A DNA stretch of 33,304 nucleotides, taken from Clostridiales bacterium (GTDB lineage Bacteria; Bacillota; Clostridia; Lachnospirales; Lachnospiraceae). The stretch is taken from positions 1 through 33,304 of the forward strand of contig JAAYPX010000028.1 in assembly GCA_012519565.1 (NCBI GenBank), read 5' to 3'. Below are positions 1 through 7,697 of the stretch, one piece after another. The notes under the pieces were generated by a model. The model was not told the DNA's origin. It saw only the letters and a program-made list of their open reading frames with translations, and ran no database searches. Within the stretch, counting starts at the first letter, position 1. Each line of letters starts with the position of its first letter. The translations under genes and the position numbers were made by a program.

Positions 1-2
1 AA

Positions 3-392
3 TTCGTAGAACACCCCTTTGAACCAGTATATAATAATGCCTCTAGAATATTGATTTTAGGTTCATTTCCTTCAGTAAAGTCAAGGGAAGGGGAATTTTA
101 TTATCACCACCCACAAAATCGATTTTGGAAGGTTATCAGCACTATATGTAACACAAAGCTCCCTCTTACTATAGAGGAAAAGAAGCAGATCTTATATGAT
201 CACGGAATAGCCCTGTGGGATGTTGTTCAAAGCTGTGAAATAACTGGTTCATCAGATAGTAGTATAAAGAATGTTAAAGTCAATAATATATCAGAAATAC
301 TAAGTCGAACAAAGATAAGTAAAATAATTGCCAATGCTTCTTTTTCCCTGGAGAAATTGATTGAATACTGGTCTGATAGCATTATTATATAA
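3..392 (+). CDS. DNA-deoxyinosine glycosylase, 5' end outside window, internal segment missing
   Basis: The gene is cut by the left window edge; the frame is open from base 3. The visible N-terminal part has the hallmarks of the hypoxanthine (deoxyinosine) DNA glycosylase branch of the uracil-DNA glycosylase superfamily: HPFEPVY, then the first active-site motif LILGSFPSVKSR, then HPQNRFWKVI, ALWDVV and GSSDSSIKNV. Such enzymes excise deaminated adenine (hypoxanthine) from DNA. From memory, family members run to about 160 residues and carry a TNG-like motif, a stretch of about 30 residues and a second active-site motif LPSTSPAN before the final SLEKLxxxW helix. Here ISKI is followed at once by IANASFSLEKLIEYW, so that stretch and motif 2 are gone without loss of frame. 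The product is probably inactive. The family call is firm; the deletion is inferred from family memory, not from an alignment. Confidence 0.75.
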   Translation, partial: FVEHPFEPVYNNASRILILGSFPSVKSREGEFYYHHPQNRFWKVISTICNTKLPLTIEEKKQILYDHGIALWDVVQSCEITGSSDSSIKNVKVNNISEILSRTKISKIIANASFSLEKLIEYWSDSIII

Positions 393-460
393 TAAAATAT
401 GCTGTAAAATCAAATTATATTAAATAGTAAAAAATAAAAAAGAAAGGTTTGAATTTTAAA

Positions 461-913
461 ATGAGAGTTGTTATACAAAGAGTTAAAGAAGCAAAAGTTA
501 CAGTAGATAATAATTGCATTGGAGCTATAGGGAAGGGATATCTTATATTGTTAGGGGTAGGCAAGGAGGATACCAAGGAAGTAGTAGATAAGTATGTTGA
601 TAAGATCATGAAACTTAGGATTTTCTCCGACGAATACGGTAAAACTAATCTCTCCATTAAAGATGTAGAAGGTGAAGTCTTAGTAGTATCACAGTTTACC
701 CTATATGCAGATTGTAAGAAAGGTAACAGACCAAGTTTTACAGATGCTGCTGGTGTGGAAAAGGCTATAGAACTATATGAATATTTTTTAAGTAGTGTCA
801 AAAAGCAAATTGGCAAAGTAGAGGCTGGTCAGTTTGGAGCAGATATGGAGGTTAGTCTTACTAATGATGGACCTTTTACTATAGTCTTAGATGAAAGTAT
901 AATAATTAATTAA
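461..913 (+). CDS. dtd: D-aminoacyl-tRNA deacylase (Dtd)
   Basis: Trans-editing enzyme that hydrolyses D-aminoacyl-tRNA (and mischarged Gly-tRNA-Ala), recycling tRNA in the cytoplasm. The 150-aa product matches the family length and starts with the typical MRVVIQRV. The two signature segments are present: SQFTLYAD at about residues 77-84 and NDGPFT at 135-140 (family NxGPxT), which lines the active site across the dimer. ATG at 461 is chosen over an in-frame TTG at 449 because the family begins exactly here; an AGAAAGG ribosome binding site lies somewhat far upstream. It is followed by an AT-rich gap and the Csp pair, so it probably forms its own unit. Confidence 0.93.
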   Translation: MRVVIQRVKEAKVTVDNNCIGAIGKGYLILLGVGKEDTKEVVDKYVDKIMKLRIFSDEYGKTNLSIKDVEGEVLVVSQFTLYADCKKGNRPSFTDAAGVEKAIELYEYFLSSVKKQIGKVEAGQFGADMEVSLTNDGPFTIVLDESIIIN

Positions 914-945
914 AATACTCCTACATAATTTCATGTAATACAAAT

Positions 946-979
946 ATATTATATATATAAGATTATCTATATATAATAT
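946..979. other. AT-only inverted repeat before the Csp pair
   Basis: A perfect 12-bp inverted repeat made only of A and T (946-957 and 968-979) flanks a 10-nt loop in the short gap between dtd and the first subtilase. It lacks the GC core and T-run of an intrinsic terminator. It may be a weak hairpin or simply AT-rich promoter DNA. No convincing sigma-factor sites could be assigned for the subtilase operon. Confidence 0.3.
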
Positions 980-1026
980 TTATAAAAGAGATTGCCTAAG
1001 ATTTCATAGATTTTATGGAGGATAAT

Positions 1027-2721
1027 ATGACAATAGAGGAAAGGGAAGTTATAGTAAGTGAAGATTATGCGGATCTGCTTATTGAGTATAATGGTGACTT
1101 AACTGTTTTTGAACAATTTCCTGATGGAATTATACATTTCATCAGTGGAAGGTTTGCTGTATTACATATTCCAGAAGAGAGGATTACAGACAGTGCCATA
1201 TTTGAATTTGGATATTCCGCTATGCCTACCTGTTATGGCATTGTAAGTTCCCAAAGTCTAGAAGCCTCTGGTGTTGTTAGGCTTAGGAATCAACCAGTGC
1301 TGAATCTAAGGGGAAGCGGGGTTCTAATTGGAATTATTGATACAGGTATCGATTATACCAATCCAATTTTTCAATATGCGGATGGAACTACAAGGATAGC
1401 CTATATATGGGACCAAACTATCCAAGGTGATAACTATCCTGAAGGTACTTTTTATGGGACAGAGTATACTAGAGAAGATATTAACGCAGCCCTGCAATCT
1501 GAGAATCCGTTGGAAATTGTTCCTTCTACCGATGAAATAGGCCATGGCACTATGGTAGCTGGAATTGCAGCAGGTAATCCCGTTCCTGAAAGTGATTTCT
1601 ATGGAATTGCCAACAGTGCAGAATTTGTAGTGGTGAAATTAAAACCTGCCAAGGCATATCTGAAAAGATTTTTCTGCATACCAGAAGATGCTATTTGCTA
1701 TCAAGAAAATGATGTATTATTTGGAATACAGTATCTAACTCAAGTTGCTTTTAGAATTAATCGACCTATGGCCATATGCGTTGCTATAGGGTCTTCACAA
1801 GGTGCCCATGATGGGAGGGGGCTTTCTAGTACTTTTGTATCATCAGTTGCAGCCTTCTATGGTATAGCTGTAGTAGTTGCAGCTGGAAATGAGGGAAATG
1901 CCAGAAGGCATTTTTATAGTACAATCGATCCAGCAGTTGGTTATGTAGATGTTGAATTGCTGGTAGGTGAAAATGAAGGAGATTTTTTTATGGAGCTTTG
2001 GGGTAATGCTCCAGATCTTTATTATGTTGATGTACTATCTCCCAGTGGGGAGTATATTCCTAGAATTATTGGGGGATTAACTGATCATAGAGCAATCACA
2101 TTTTTATTTGAAAGTACTATATTACTGATTGACTATAATATGGTGGAATCTCAAAGCGGTGATCAATTAATTTTGTTTAGATTTAGAAGACCTGCCCCTG
2201 GTATTTGGAGGTTCCGCGTATATCAAAGGGGAGACTTGGAGGGAGCGATTAATATATGGCTACCAAAGGAAGGTTTCATTTCAAATAATACATATTTTGT
2301 TAACTCTAATCCTTATACTACACTTTTAAACCTGGCCAATACCATGGTACCCATTACCATAACAGCATATAATTCTGGGGATAATAGTCTTTACCTAGCC
2401 GCCAGTAGAGGATATGCCAGAACTAATTTTATTGTTCCGGATCTGGCTGCTCCCGGAATTAATATAGTTGCCCCAACCCTTAATCATGGCTTCACAGAAG
2501 TTACTGGAACCAGTGCGGCTGCGGCCCATACAACAGGTATAGCTGCCCTTATGTTGGAGTGGGGAGTTCTCAGAGAAAATCATCTAAGAATGAATTCCCT
2601 AGTAATAGGAAAACTTTTAATAAGAGGGGCCAGAAGAGATCCTGAGCTGGAATATCCCAATAGAGATTGGGGATATGGAATACTGGATATATTTAATGCA
2701 TTTGATAGATTAAGATCTTAA
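1027..2721 (+). CDS. Csp-type S8 subtilisin-like protease, intact triad
   Basis: Subtilase of the Csp (spore germination protease) architecture: a short N-terminal prodomain (about 1-85), then a catalytic domain interrupted between the oxyanion Asn and the Ser by about 130 residues resembling the Csp jelly-roll insert. The triad is D105 (IIDTGID), H173 (GHGTMVAG) and S496 (GTSAAAAH); the oxyanion Asn is N288 (AAGNEGN). No signal peptide is seen, as expected for a protein made inside the developing spore. In clostridia, CspB-type proteases process the cortex hydrolase precursor pro-SleC; assigning that role here is inference. ATG 1027 is preferred to ATG 1015 because GGAGG at 1017-1021 lies 5 nt upstream and the paralogue starts at the same point (MTxEERE). 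It forms an operon with the next gene, 12 nt downstream. Confidence 0.88.
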   Translation: MTIEEREVIVSEDYADLLIEYNGDLTVFEQFPDGIIHFISGRFAVLHIPEERITDSAIFEFGYSAMPTCYGIVSSQSLEASGVVRLRNQPVLNLRGSGVLIGIIDTGIDYTNPIFQYADGTTRIAYIWDQTIQGDNYPEGTFYGTEYTREDINAALQSENPLEIVPSTDEIGHGTMVAGIAAGNPVPESDFYGIANSAEFVVVKLKPAKAYLKRFFCIPEDAICYQENDVLFGIQYLTQVAFRINRPMAICVAIGSSQGAHDGRGLSSTFVSSVAAFYGIAVVVAAGNEGNARRHFYSTIDPAVGYVDVELLVGENEGDFFMELWGNAPDLYYVDVLSPSGEYIPRIIGGLTDHRAITFLFESTILLIDYNMVESQSGDQLILFRFRRPAPGIWRFRVYQRGDLEGAINIWLPKEGFISNNTYFVNSNPYTTLLNLANTMVPITITAYNSGDNSLYLAASRGYARTNFIVPDLAAPGINIVAPTLNHGFTEVTGTSAAAAHTTGIAALMLEWGVLRENHLRMNSLVIGKLLIRGARRDPELEYPNRDWGYGILDIFNAFDRLRS

Positions 2722-2733
2722 TGGAGGTGGAAT

Positions 2734-4440
2734 ATGACCTATGAGGAGAGAGAGAGAATTATCAGTGATGACTATGCTGATCTAATTATTGAATATAATG
2801 GTAATTTAGCAGTTTTAGATGTTTTTGCTGATGACACAATTAATATCTTAGATTTCCGATTTGCTATTGTTCATATTCCTGTAGCAAGAATTACTAGTTT
2901 TAGTACGGTTGAGTATCCATATTCGGCCATTCCAGCCTGTTTTGGAACAACCAGTGAGGTAAGTTTAGAAGCATCTGGAATAAATAGATTGAGAAATCAA
3001 CCTAATTTTAACCTTAGGGGGCAGGGAACTCTGATTGGTATAATAGATACTGGTATAGACTATACCAATCCAGTATTCAGATATCCCGATGGTACCACTC
3101 GGATTGCTGCTTTGTGGGACCAGACCATATTTAGTGAAACTCAATATCCAGCTAATTTTAATTATGGGACTGAGTACAGAAGAGAGATAATTAATGAAGC
3201 TTTGGCTTCCGATGATCCCTATAGTATTGTTCCTAGTGTAGATGAGGATGGGCATGGCACCATGATAGCCAGCATAGCTGGTGGTAGAGATAACCCGGGA
3301 GCAGGATTTTATGGTGTGGCTACAGACGCTGAATTTGTAATTGTAAAATTAAAGCAGGCTAAACCCCATCTTAGGCGTTTTTTTTCAATTCCCTCTGATG
3401 TTACCTGCTTTCAAGAGAATGATATTATGATGGGAGTTAGCTACTTAACTAGAATAGCAAGGGAGTTGGGAAGGCCTCTATCAGTGTGCATTGCTTTAGG
3501 AAGTTCCCATGGAGCCCATGATGGGACCAGTCCTATAAGTGATTATCTGGCCATGATAGCTGATATAGCTGGCAATTCCGTTGTGGTATCTGCCGGTAAT
3601 GAGGGCAATGCCCGTAGTCATTACTTTGGAGTAGTGGATGTTAATGAAGAATATGAAACTGTAGAGCTTAATGTAGCAGAAAACGAACAGGGCTTTCTAA
3701 TGGAGATCTGGGCAAACTCACCTAATACCTTTGCATTAGATATTTTAACACCTACTGGCGAATTTGTACCTAGAGTAAATGTCAGAATAATTGATAACAG
3801 AAAGGTTACATTTATATTTGAGCAGACAGTATTAAATATTGACTATATAATGGCCGAATCTCAAACAGGAGATCAGTTGGTAGCCCTAAGGTTTTTTAAT
3901 CCTACTTCAGGCATATGGAGATTTAGAATTTACCGTGATGATAATATCCCCTTAAGTTTTCATATATGGCTGCCTATGAAGAATTTTATATCACCAGATA
4001 CATACTTTACTCAGTCCAATATATATACTACACTTTTGATTCCTGGCACTTCTGATGTCCCGATCGTGGCAACGGCATATAATCCTGTTAATGATAGTTT
4101 GTATGCTGATGCCAGCAGGGGTTTTAATAGGCTGGGTCTTCCAATACCGACCATTGCGGCACCTGGGGTTGGGATTGTTGCAGCCAGCATAGATCAGACT
4201 TTTATAACAGTTAATGGGACTGGAGCAGCTGCAGCCCATACGGCTGGGGTGGCAGCCATGTTGTTAGAATGGGGAGTTGTAAGAGGCAATGTCACTTCAT
4301 TGGATACGGTAGGTATTAAAAATTTTATTGTTAGGGGGGCTAGGCGGGATGTCAGTAGTGTATATCCCAATAGAGACTGGGGTTATGGAATTTTAGACAT
4401 ATTTAATGTTTTTGATGTATTAAGAGTTGAAGTAATATAA
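2734..4440 (+). CDS. Csp-type subtilase paralogue, catalytic Ser replaced by Gly (pseudoprotease)
   Basis: Full-length paralogue (568 aa) of the preceding gene, collinear from MTYEERERIISDDYADL to the final NRDWGYGILDIFN. D105 (IIDTGID), H174 (GHGTMIAS) and the oxyanion N289 (SAGNEGN) are kept, but the nucleophile motif GTSAAAAH reads GTGAAAAH: codon 497 is GGA. No frameshift or stop is present, and the rest of the fold motifs look conserved, so this is a dead enzyme rather than a decayed gene. The nearest precedent is Clostridioides difficile, where pseudoproteases CspC and CspA work with active CspB in germinant sensing. GGAGGT lies just upstream of the ATG. Csp genes are usually forespore-expressed; spoVT follows directly downstream. 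Confidence 0.88.
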   Translation: MTYEERERIISDDYADLIIEYNGNLAVLDVFADDTINILDFRFAIVHIPVARITSFSTVEYPYSAIPACFGTTSEVSLEASGINRLRNQPNFNLRGQGTLIGIIDTGIDYTNPVFRYPDGTTRIAALWDQTIFSETQYPANFNYGTEYRREIINEALASDDPYSIVPSVDEDGHGTMIASIAGGRDNPGAGFYGVATDAEFVIVKLKQAKPHLRRFFSIPSDVTCFQENDIMMGVSYLTRIARELGRPLSVCIALGSSHGAHDGTSPISDYLAMIADIAGNSVVVSAGNEGNARSHYFGVVDVNEEYETVELNVAENEQGFLMEIWANSPNTFALDILTPTGEFVPRVNVRIIDNRKVTFIFEQTVLNIDYIMAESQTGDQLVALRFFNPTSGIWRFRIYRDDNIPLSFHIWLPMKNFISPDTYFTQSNIYTTLLIPGTSDVPIVATAYNPVNDSLYADASRGFNRLGLPIPTIAAPGVGIVAASIDQTFITVNGTGAAAAHTAGVAAMLLEWGVVRGNVTSLDTVGIKNFIVRGARRDVSSVYPNRDWGYGILDIFNVFDVLRVEVI

Positions 4441-4472
4441 ATAAGCAAAAGTAAAAATAATAAATAATTTAA

Positions 4473-4505
4473 TGTATAAACTTTCCCATTTTACAAACAA
4501 TATAA
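4473..4505 (+). promoter_or_regulatory. Possible sigma-G-like promoter of spoVT
   Basis: TGTATA (4473-4478) is followed 19-20 nt later by CAATATAA (4498-4505), loosely resembling a forespore sigma-G promoter (TGNATA, 17-18 nt, CATANTA). spoVT is a known sigma-G target. The spacing is about one base too long and the -10 is imperfect, so this is only a candidate. Confidence 0.22.
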
Positions 4506-4574
4506 TTAGAAAGTAGTAAAAGATTCATTTCCGCATCTCGTCAACTTATTAAGTAAAATGGAGGAAGATAATAT

Positions 4575-5123
4575 ATGAAGGCAACAGGTATAGTAAGAAG
4601 AATAGATGATCTGGGACGTGTTGTAGTTCCGAAAGAAATACGACGGACACTAAGAATTAGAGAAGGTGATCCTCTAGAGATATTTACTGATAGGGAAGGA
4701 GAAATAATATTAAAAAAATATTCGCCTATTGGCGAGTTGGGTCATTTTGCCAAACAATACGCTGATTCTCTGGCACAAACTACAGGATATATAGTTATGA
4801 TAACAGATAAAGATCAATTTATCGCAATAGCTGGCTCTGCTAAAAAGGATTTAATAGCCAGGAGTATTAGCCATGAGCTGGAAGAGATTATTAATGAAAG
4901 AGAGAATATCGTAGCGTCAAGTGAAGATAAAAGATTTATTAAAATCGGCAATGAAGATGATAGCGAATATACCAATCAGGCAATATATACTATTATTTCT
5001 GAAGGAGACGCCATAGGATCTGTTATCCTATTAACTAAGGATGCTAAGATAAAATTTGGGGATACGGAAGCCAAACTGGCAGCAACCGCCGCTTCCTTTT
5101 TGGGAAGACAGATGGAACAATAA
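4575..5123 (+). CDS. spoVT: Stage V sporulation protein T, AbrB-family regulator
   Basis: Forespore transcription factor that tunes sigma-G-dependent genes late in sporulation and influences spore dormancy and germination. Residues 1-50 are an AbrB-type swapped-hairpin DNA-binding domain (MKATGIVRRIDDLGRVVVPKEIRR, LRIREGDPLEIF); residues 55-180 form the GAF-like C-terminal domain typical of SpoVT and absent from AbrB itself. The length of 182 aa fits the family. GGAGG lies a few bases before the ATG. It sits directly after the Csp pair, consistent with a forespore regulon, and is followed by a strong stem-loop, so the transcript probably ends before hup. Confidence 0.95.
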   Translation: MKATGIVRRIDDLGRVVVPKEIRRTLRIREGDPLEIFTDREGEIILKKYSPIGELGHFAKQYADSLAQTTGYIVMITDKDQFIAIAGSAKKDLIARSISHELEEIINERENIVASSEDKRFIKIGNEDDSEYTNQAIYTIISEGDAIGSVILLTKDAKIKFGDTEAKLAATAASFLGRQMEQ

Positions 5124-5151
5124 AGTTAATGCTACTATCAATGTAGATTGT

Positions 5152-5215
5152 AGGCCTATTCAAATTGTTTTAGGGTGGTAGTCCCTCCAAAACATTTGAT
5201 GGGCCTTTATTATGG
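5152..5215 (+). terminator. Long stem-loop terminator after spoVT
   Basis: Arms starting AGGCC (5152-5156) and ending GGCCT (about 5202-5206) enclose an imperfect stem of more than 20 pairs that includes TCAAA/TTTGA, TGTTTT/AAAACA and AGGG/TCCCT around a short loop TGGTAG. A U-rich stretch (TTTATTATGGTTATTT) follows. It probably ends the spoVT transcript. Confidence 0.6.
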
Positions 5216-5274
5216 TTATTTATAATAGGACTAAAGATTTATTTGTGTATTTACATATAAATGCAGAAAATTCC

Positions 5275-5303
5275 TTGACAAATGCCTTTAATACGTTTAT
5301 AAA
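5275..5303 (+). promoter_or_regulatory. Sigma-A promoter of hup
   Basis: TTGACA (5275-5280), a 17-bp spacer and TATAAA (5298-5303) form a near-consensus vegetative promoter. Transcription would start near 5310, giving an unusually long leader of about 145 nt before the HU start codon. Confidence 0.8.
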
Positions 5304-5330
5304 TAGAGTTATAGGTATGTTGTTATCGGT

Positions 5331-5389
5331 GCTTAAACCTAGGTTCTAAGCCTATATCACATATCGTTCACAGAGCAAAATGTTTTGTG
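5331..5389 (+). promoter_or_regulatory. Two hairpins in the hup leader RNA
   Basis: Hairpin 1 is a 21-nt near-perfect palindrome (5331-5351) with arms GCTTA/TAAGC around AACCTAGGTT. Hairpin 2 (5369-5389) pairs CACAGAGCA with TGTTTTGTG across an AAA loop, with 9 pairs including 2 G-U. Both lie in the untranslated leader between the promoter and the ribosome binding site. A DNA-binding operator is an alternative for the first palindrome. No known riboswitch class was recognised. Confidence 0.45.
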
Positions 5390-5456
5390 GGCATAAAAGA
5401 TAATCTAATGATTATTGAAAAATAAAATTATATTACTTTAGAGGAGGAGCAAATCC

Positions 5457-5732
5457 ATGAACAAAGCAGAATTAGTTGCAGCGATTGCTGAGAAAACAGA
5501 GTTTTCTAAAAAGGATGCTGAGAAAGCTCTAAAAGCTTTTATCGATGTTGTTACAGAAGAATTAGCTAAAGGAGAAAAGGTACAGTTAGTTGGTTTTGGT
5601 ACTTTTGAGGTAGTTGATAGACCAGCTAGAACAGGAAGAAATCCTTTAACAAAGGAAACAATTCATATTGCTGCTTCTAAAGCACCTAAGTTCAAAGCTG
5701 GTAAAGCTTTAAAGGATATTGTGAATGCATAA
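5457..5732 (+). CDS. hup: HU family nucleoid protein
   Basis: Small dimeric histone-like protein that bends and compacts DNA non-specifically. The 91-aa product is full length and shows the family order: MNKAELVAAIAEKT helices, then VQLVGFGTFEVVDRPARTG leading into the DNA-grasping beta arm (about residues 46-75) with the intercalating proline region RNP, and the C-terminal FKAGKALKDIV helix. GAGGAGG lies upstream with good spacing. The gene has its own promoter and its own terminator, so it is monocistronic, as expected for a highly expressed protein. Confidence 0.96.
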   Translation: MNKAELVAAIAEKTEFSKKDAEKALKAFIDVVTEELAKGEKVQLVGFGTFEVVDRPARTGRNPLTKETIHIAASKAPKFKAGKALKDIVNA

Positions 5733-5756
5733 TTTGTTACAAAAATATTAAGGATG

Positions 5757-5813
5757 GGCTGTTTTAAATTCTGGATCTCAATGGGGTGTAGGGTTTTTAA
5801 AACAGCCTTCTTT
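5757..5813 (+). terminator. Intrinsic terminator of hup
   Basis: A perfect 12-bp stem (GGCTGTTTTAAA at 5757-5768 with TTTAAAACAGCC at 5796-5807) encloses a 27-nt loop and is followed by TTCTTT. It separates hup from rqcP. Confidence 0.8.
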
Positions 5814-5872
5814 GGTATAAGCTTTTTTAAACATAGAGTACATGGAGTAGATGGCTAGAAGGAAGGTTTTCT

Positions 5873-6112
5873 ATGAGGTTAGATAAGTTTTTAAAGGTAT
5901 CGAGGTTGATTAAGAGACGAACAGTAGCTAACGAAGCCTGTGATGCAGGAAGAGTTATGGTTAATGGTAAGCAGGCTAAGGCTTCCGTTAATGTTAAAGT
6001 TGGAGATATAATAGAGATAGGCTTTGGCAGTAGGTCAGTTAAAGTGGAGGTACTTGATATTCAAGAGACTACTAAGAAAGAGGAAGCCAGCCAACTCATT
6101 AAGTATCTTTAA
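5873..6112 (+). CDS. rqcP: RqcP, S4-domain ribosome quality control factor (YabO)
   Basis: Small S4 RNA-binding protein (79 aa) that in Bacillus subtilis binds stalled 50S-peptidyl-tRNA complexes and works with RqcH to add C-terminal alanine tails for degradation. The S4 fold is evident in MRLDKFLKVSRLIKRRTVA, CDAGRVMVNGKQAK and VGDIIEIGF. AGAAGGAAGG precedes the ATG. The position just before yabP and yabQ is the conserved yabO locus, which supports RqcP over other S4 proteins such as HslR. It probably heads the rqcP-yabP-yabQ-divIC run. Confidence 0.92.
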   Translation: MRLDKFLKVSRLIKRRTVANEACDAGRVMVNGKQAKASVNVKVGDIIEIGFGSRSVKVEVLDIQETTKKEEASQLIKYL

Positions 6113-6212
6113 AACCGTCATGAAGTAGCAAGTCTTCTCATATATTTAAAAAGAGTATACATGTTCTAATTTAGACAGGTATCTTTTGATAATTATTTGA
6201 GGAGGCTTTTTT

Positions 6213-6500
6213 ATGGATGAAAGACAATTGAATTTAAAAGGTCACAAATTAAATATTAACGGCAGAAAGGAAGCTAGTATTACAGGAGTAAATGATGTAT
6301 TATCTTTTGATGCAGGGGAAGTGCTATTACAAACGGAAGCAGGCATCTTAATGATCCGGGGCAGTGAATTGCATGTTAATCGCCTAACACTGGAAAAGGG
6401 AGAAGTAGATATTGATGGTCGTATAGACAGTATTACATATTCGGATAATACTGCTAGTGGAAGAGGCGGAGAAACCTTGTTTGGCAGGCTATTCAAGTAA
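6213..6500 (+). CDS. yabP: Sporulation protein YabP
   Basis: Small sporulation protein (95 aa) of the YabP/YqfC family, made in the mother cell under sigma-E in Bacillus and thought to act at the forespore coat or cortex interface; its molecular role is not settled. Family signs are LNLKGHKLNINGRKEASITGV, the VLSFD segment and LTLEKGEVDIDGRIDSITY followed by a small basic C-terminus. GGAGG lies upstream. Its partner yabQ follows 97 bp later, as in other spore formers. Confidence 0.92.
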   Translation: MDERQLNLKGHKLNINGRKEASITGVNDVLSFDAGEVLLQTEAGILMIRGSELHVNRLTLEKGEVDIDGRIDSITYSDNTASGRGGETLFGRLFK

Positions 6501-6597
6501 GTATTTGATCCCAATGCCAAGCTTGAATCTAGATTAATATGTGGTTTATAGTTAAAGGCATGAATATAGGCAGTATTTATCAGGAACGGAGATTAAG

Positions 6598-7293
6598 ATG
6601 AGTAAAGATATTACAGTGGAACTACAATTCTTTATGACCTCAATCCTATGGGGAGCACTTATATTACTGGCTTACGATATCCTGAGAATATTTCGCAGGG
6701 TTATAAAACATAATTATTTTACTATTGCCATTGAAGATCTATTGTTTTGGGTAATAGCCAGTGTATTTATATTTGCAATGATGTATAATGAGAATAATGG
6801 TATTATACGAGGCTTTTCTGTCATGGGTATGGCGTTAGGCATGGTTGTTTATAATTTCATGTTAAGCCCTTTTGTCGTTAAGCTAATATCTGAACTAATG
6901 ATATTGTTGTTACGACCTTTTAGATTTATAGATAATAGCTTAAAAAGGTTTTCTAAATTTTTATTATGTAAATTTCGAAAATTAATAAAATTACTTAGGA
7001 TGAGATTGATTAAAATAGCAAAGTCGGTTAAAATAAAGTTAAATGAAAAAAGAAATAAAAGATTAGCCAAACGTAGAGACATAAAGGCAAAAAAAGAGGA
7101 AAAGAAAGAACGTAAGAAAAAATTAAGCAAGAGGCGAGAGCTAAAAAAGAGGAGAAAAAAGAGTCCAGCTCTAAGAGGGAGACTAAAGCTAACAAAAAAG
7201 GTAGGAAAGGGCCTAGGGCAAAGAAAGAGCGTAAGAATAAGACTAGCTCCAAGAAAGAGGCCAAGGTTTTGCAAGAAGATAAGAAAGGGTTAA
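6598..7293 (+). CDS. yabQ: Spore cortex biosynthesis protein YabQ, tail probably frameshifted
   Basis: Membrane protein needed for spore cortex formation, in the mother cell. Residues 1-100 carry the YabQ core: about four hydrophobic segments (LQFFMTSILWGALILLAYDI, IEDLLFWVIASVFIFAMMY, GFSVMGMALGMVVYNFM and a shorter fourth). A long charged tail follows. After an A6 run at 7117-7122 this frame turns into an almost purely basic stretch (one Glu against some thirty Lys/Arg), ending at 7293. If read with one extra A, the frame gives a balanced K/E/S/A tail (IKQEARAKKEEKKESSSKRE...) ending at the TAA at 7317-7319, close to divIC. I read this as a one-base loss in the homopolymer, a sequencing error, or slippage. 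The core is intact in either case. Confidence 0.85.
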   Translation: MSKDITVELQFFMTSILWGALILLAYDILRIFRRVIKHNYFTIAIEDLLFWVIASVFIFAMMYNENNGIIRGFSVMGMALGMVVYNFMLSPFVVKLISELMILLLRPFRFIDNSLKRFSKFLLCKFRKLIKLLRMRLIKIAKSVKIKLNEKRNKRLAKRRDIKAKKEEKKERKKKLSKRRELKKRRKKSPALRGRLKLTKKVGKGLGQRKSVRIRLAPRKRPRFCKKIRKG

Positions 7294-7365
7294 AACCGAT
7301 AAGGGATAAAAGGTTATAAAATACCAGAAGAACAAAGAAAAAAGAAAAGATTAGAGGTTGGTCAG

Positions 7366-7653
7366 ATGGGAAGAAAATCTAAAAATAAGACAGGCCTAGG
7401 TATTATTGCATTTGTTGTTCTTATTTTATTTGGTATTATAGCATATAGTGGAATTGAGCTTAAAGCTAAGAATGAAACGGCAAGACTAAGAATTGAAAAA
7501 CTACAAAGTCAAATTGCTGAACAAGAGGAAAGAGCGGCTGAAATTAAAAGGCAAGAGGCTTATTTCCAGACGCGTAAATACATTGAAGAGACAGCTAGAG
7601 AGAGGCTGGGCCTTGTTTATGAAGATGAGATTTTACTTAAACCGGAAGAGTAG
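7366..7653 (+). CDS. divIC: Septum formation initiator, DivIC/FtsB family
   Basis: Bitopic membrane protein of the divisome (95 aa) that pairs with FtsL/DivIB. Order: short basic cytoplasmic tail, one membrane span (about residues 11-28, GLGIIAFVVLILFGIIAYSG), an extracellular coiled coil (about 33-65, LKAKNETARLRIEKLQSQIAEQEERAAEIK) and the conserved end TRKYIEETARERLGLVYEDEILLKP. AGAGG lies upstream of the ATG. Its place after yabQ is the conserved locus of B. subtilis divIC. Confidence 0.93.
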   Translation: MGRKSKNKTGLGIIAFVVLILFGIIAYSGIELKAKNETARLRIEKLQSQIAEQEERAAEIKRQEAYFQTRKYIEETARERLGLVYEDEILLKPEE

Positions 7654-7697
7654 CAAACCAGGTAATTTAAAAAAATAAAAATTTATATTAAAAAGGA

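Noticed and set aside
979-1010. Possible sigma-G promoter (TTTATA with CATAGAT) before the Csp pair.
   Set aside because: The spacer is 20 bp and the start site would fall on the ribosome binding site.
6138-6164. Possible sigma-E promoter before yabP (TCATAT and TATACATGT).
   Set aside because: The spacing is 2-3 bases too short for sigma-E, though yabP is expected to be sigma-E dependent.
6849-7274. Long minus-strand ORFs opposite yabQ rich in Phe, Leu and Ser.
   Set aside because: These are the antisense reading of Lys/Arg-rich codons in the yabQ tail; no ribosome binding site and no family.
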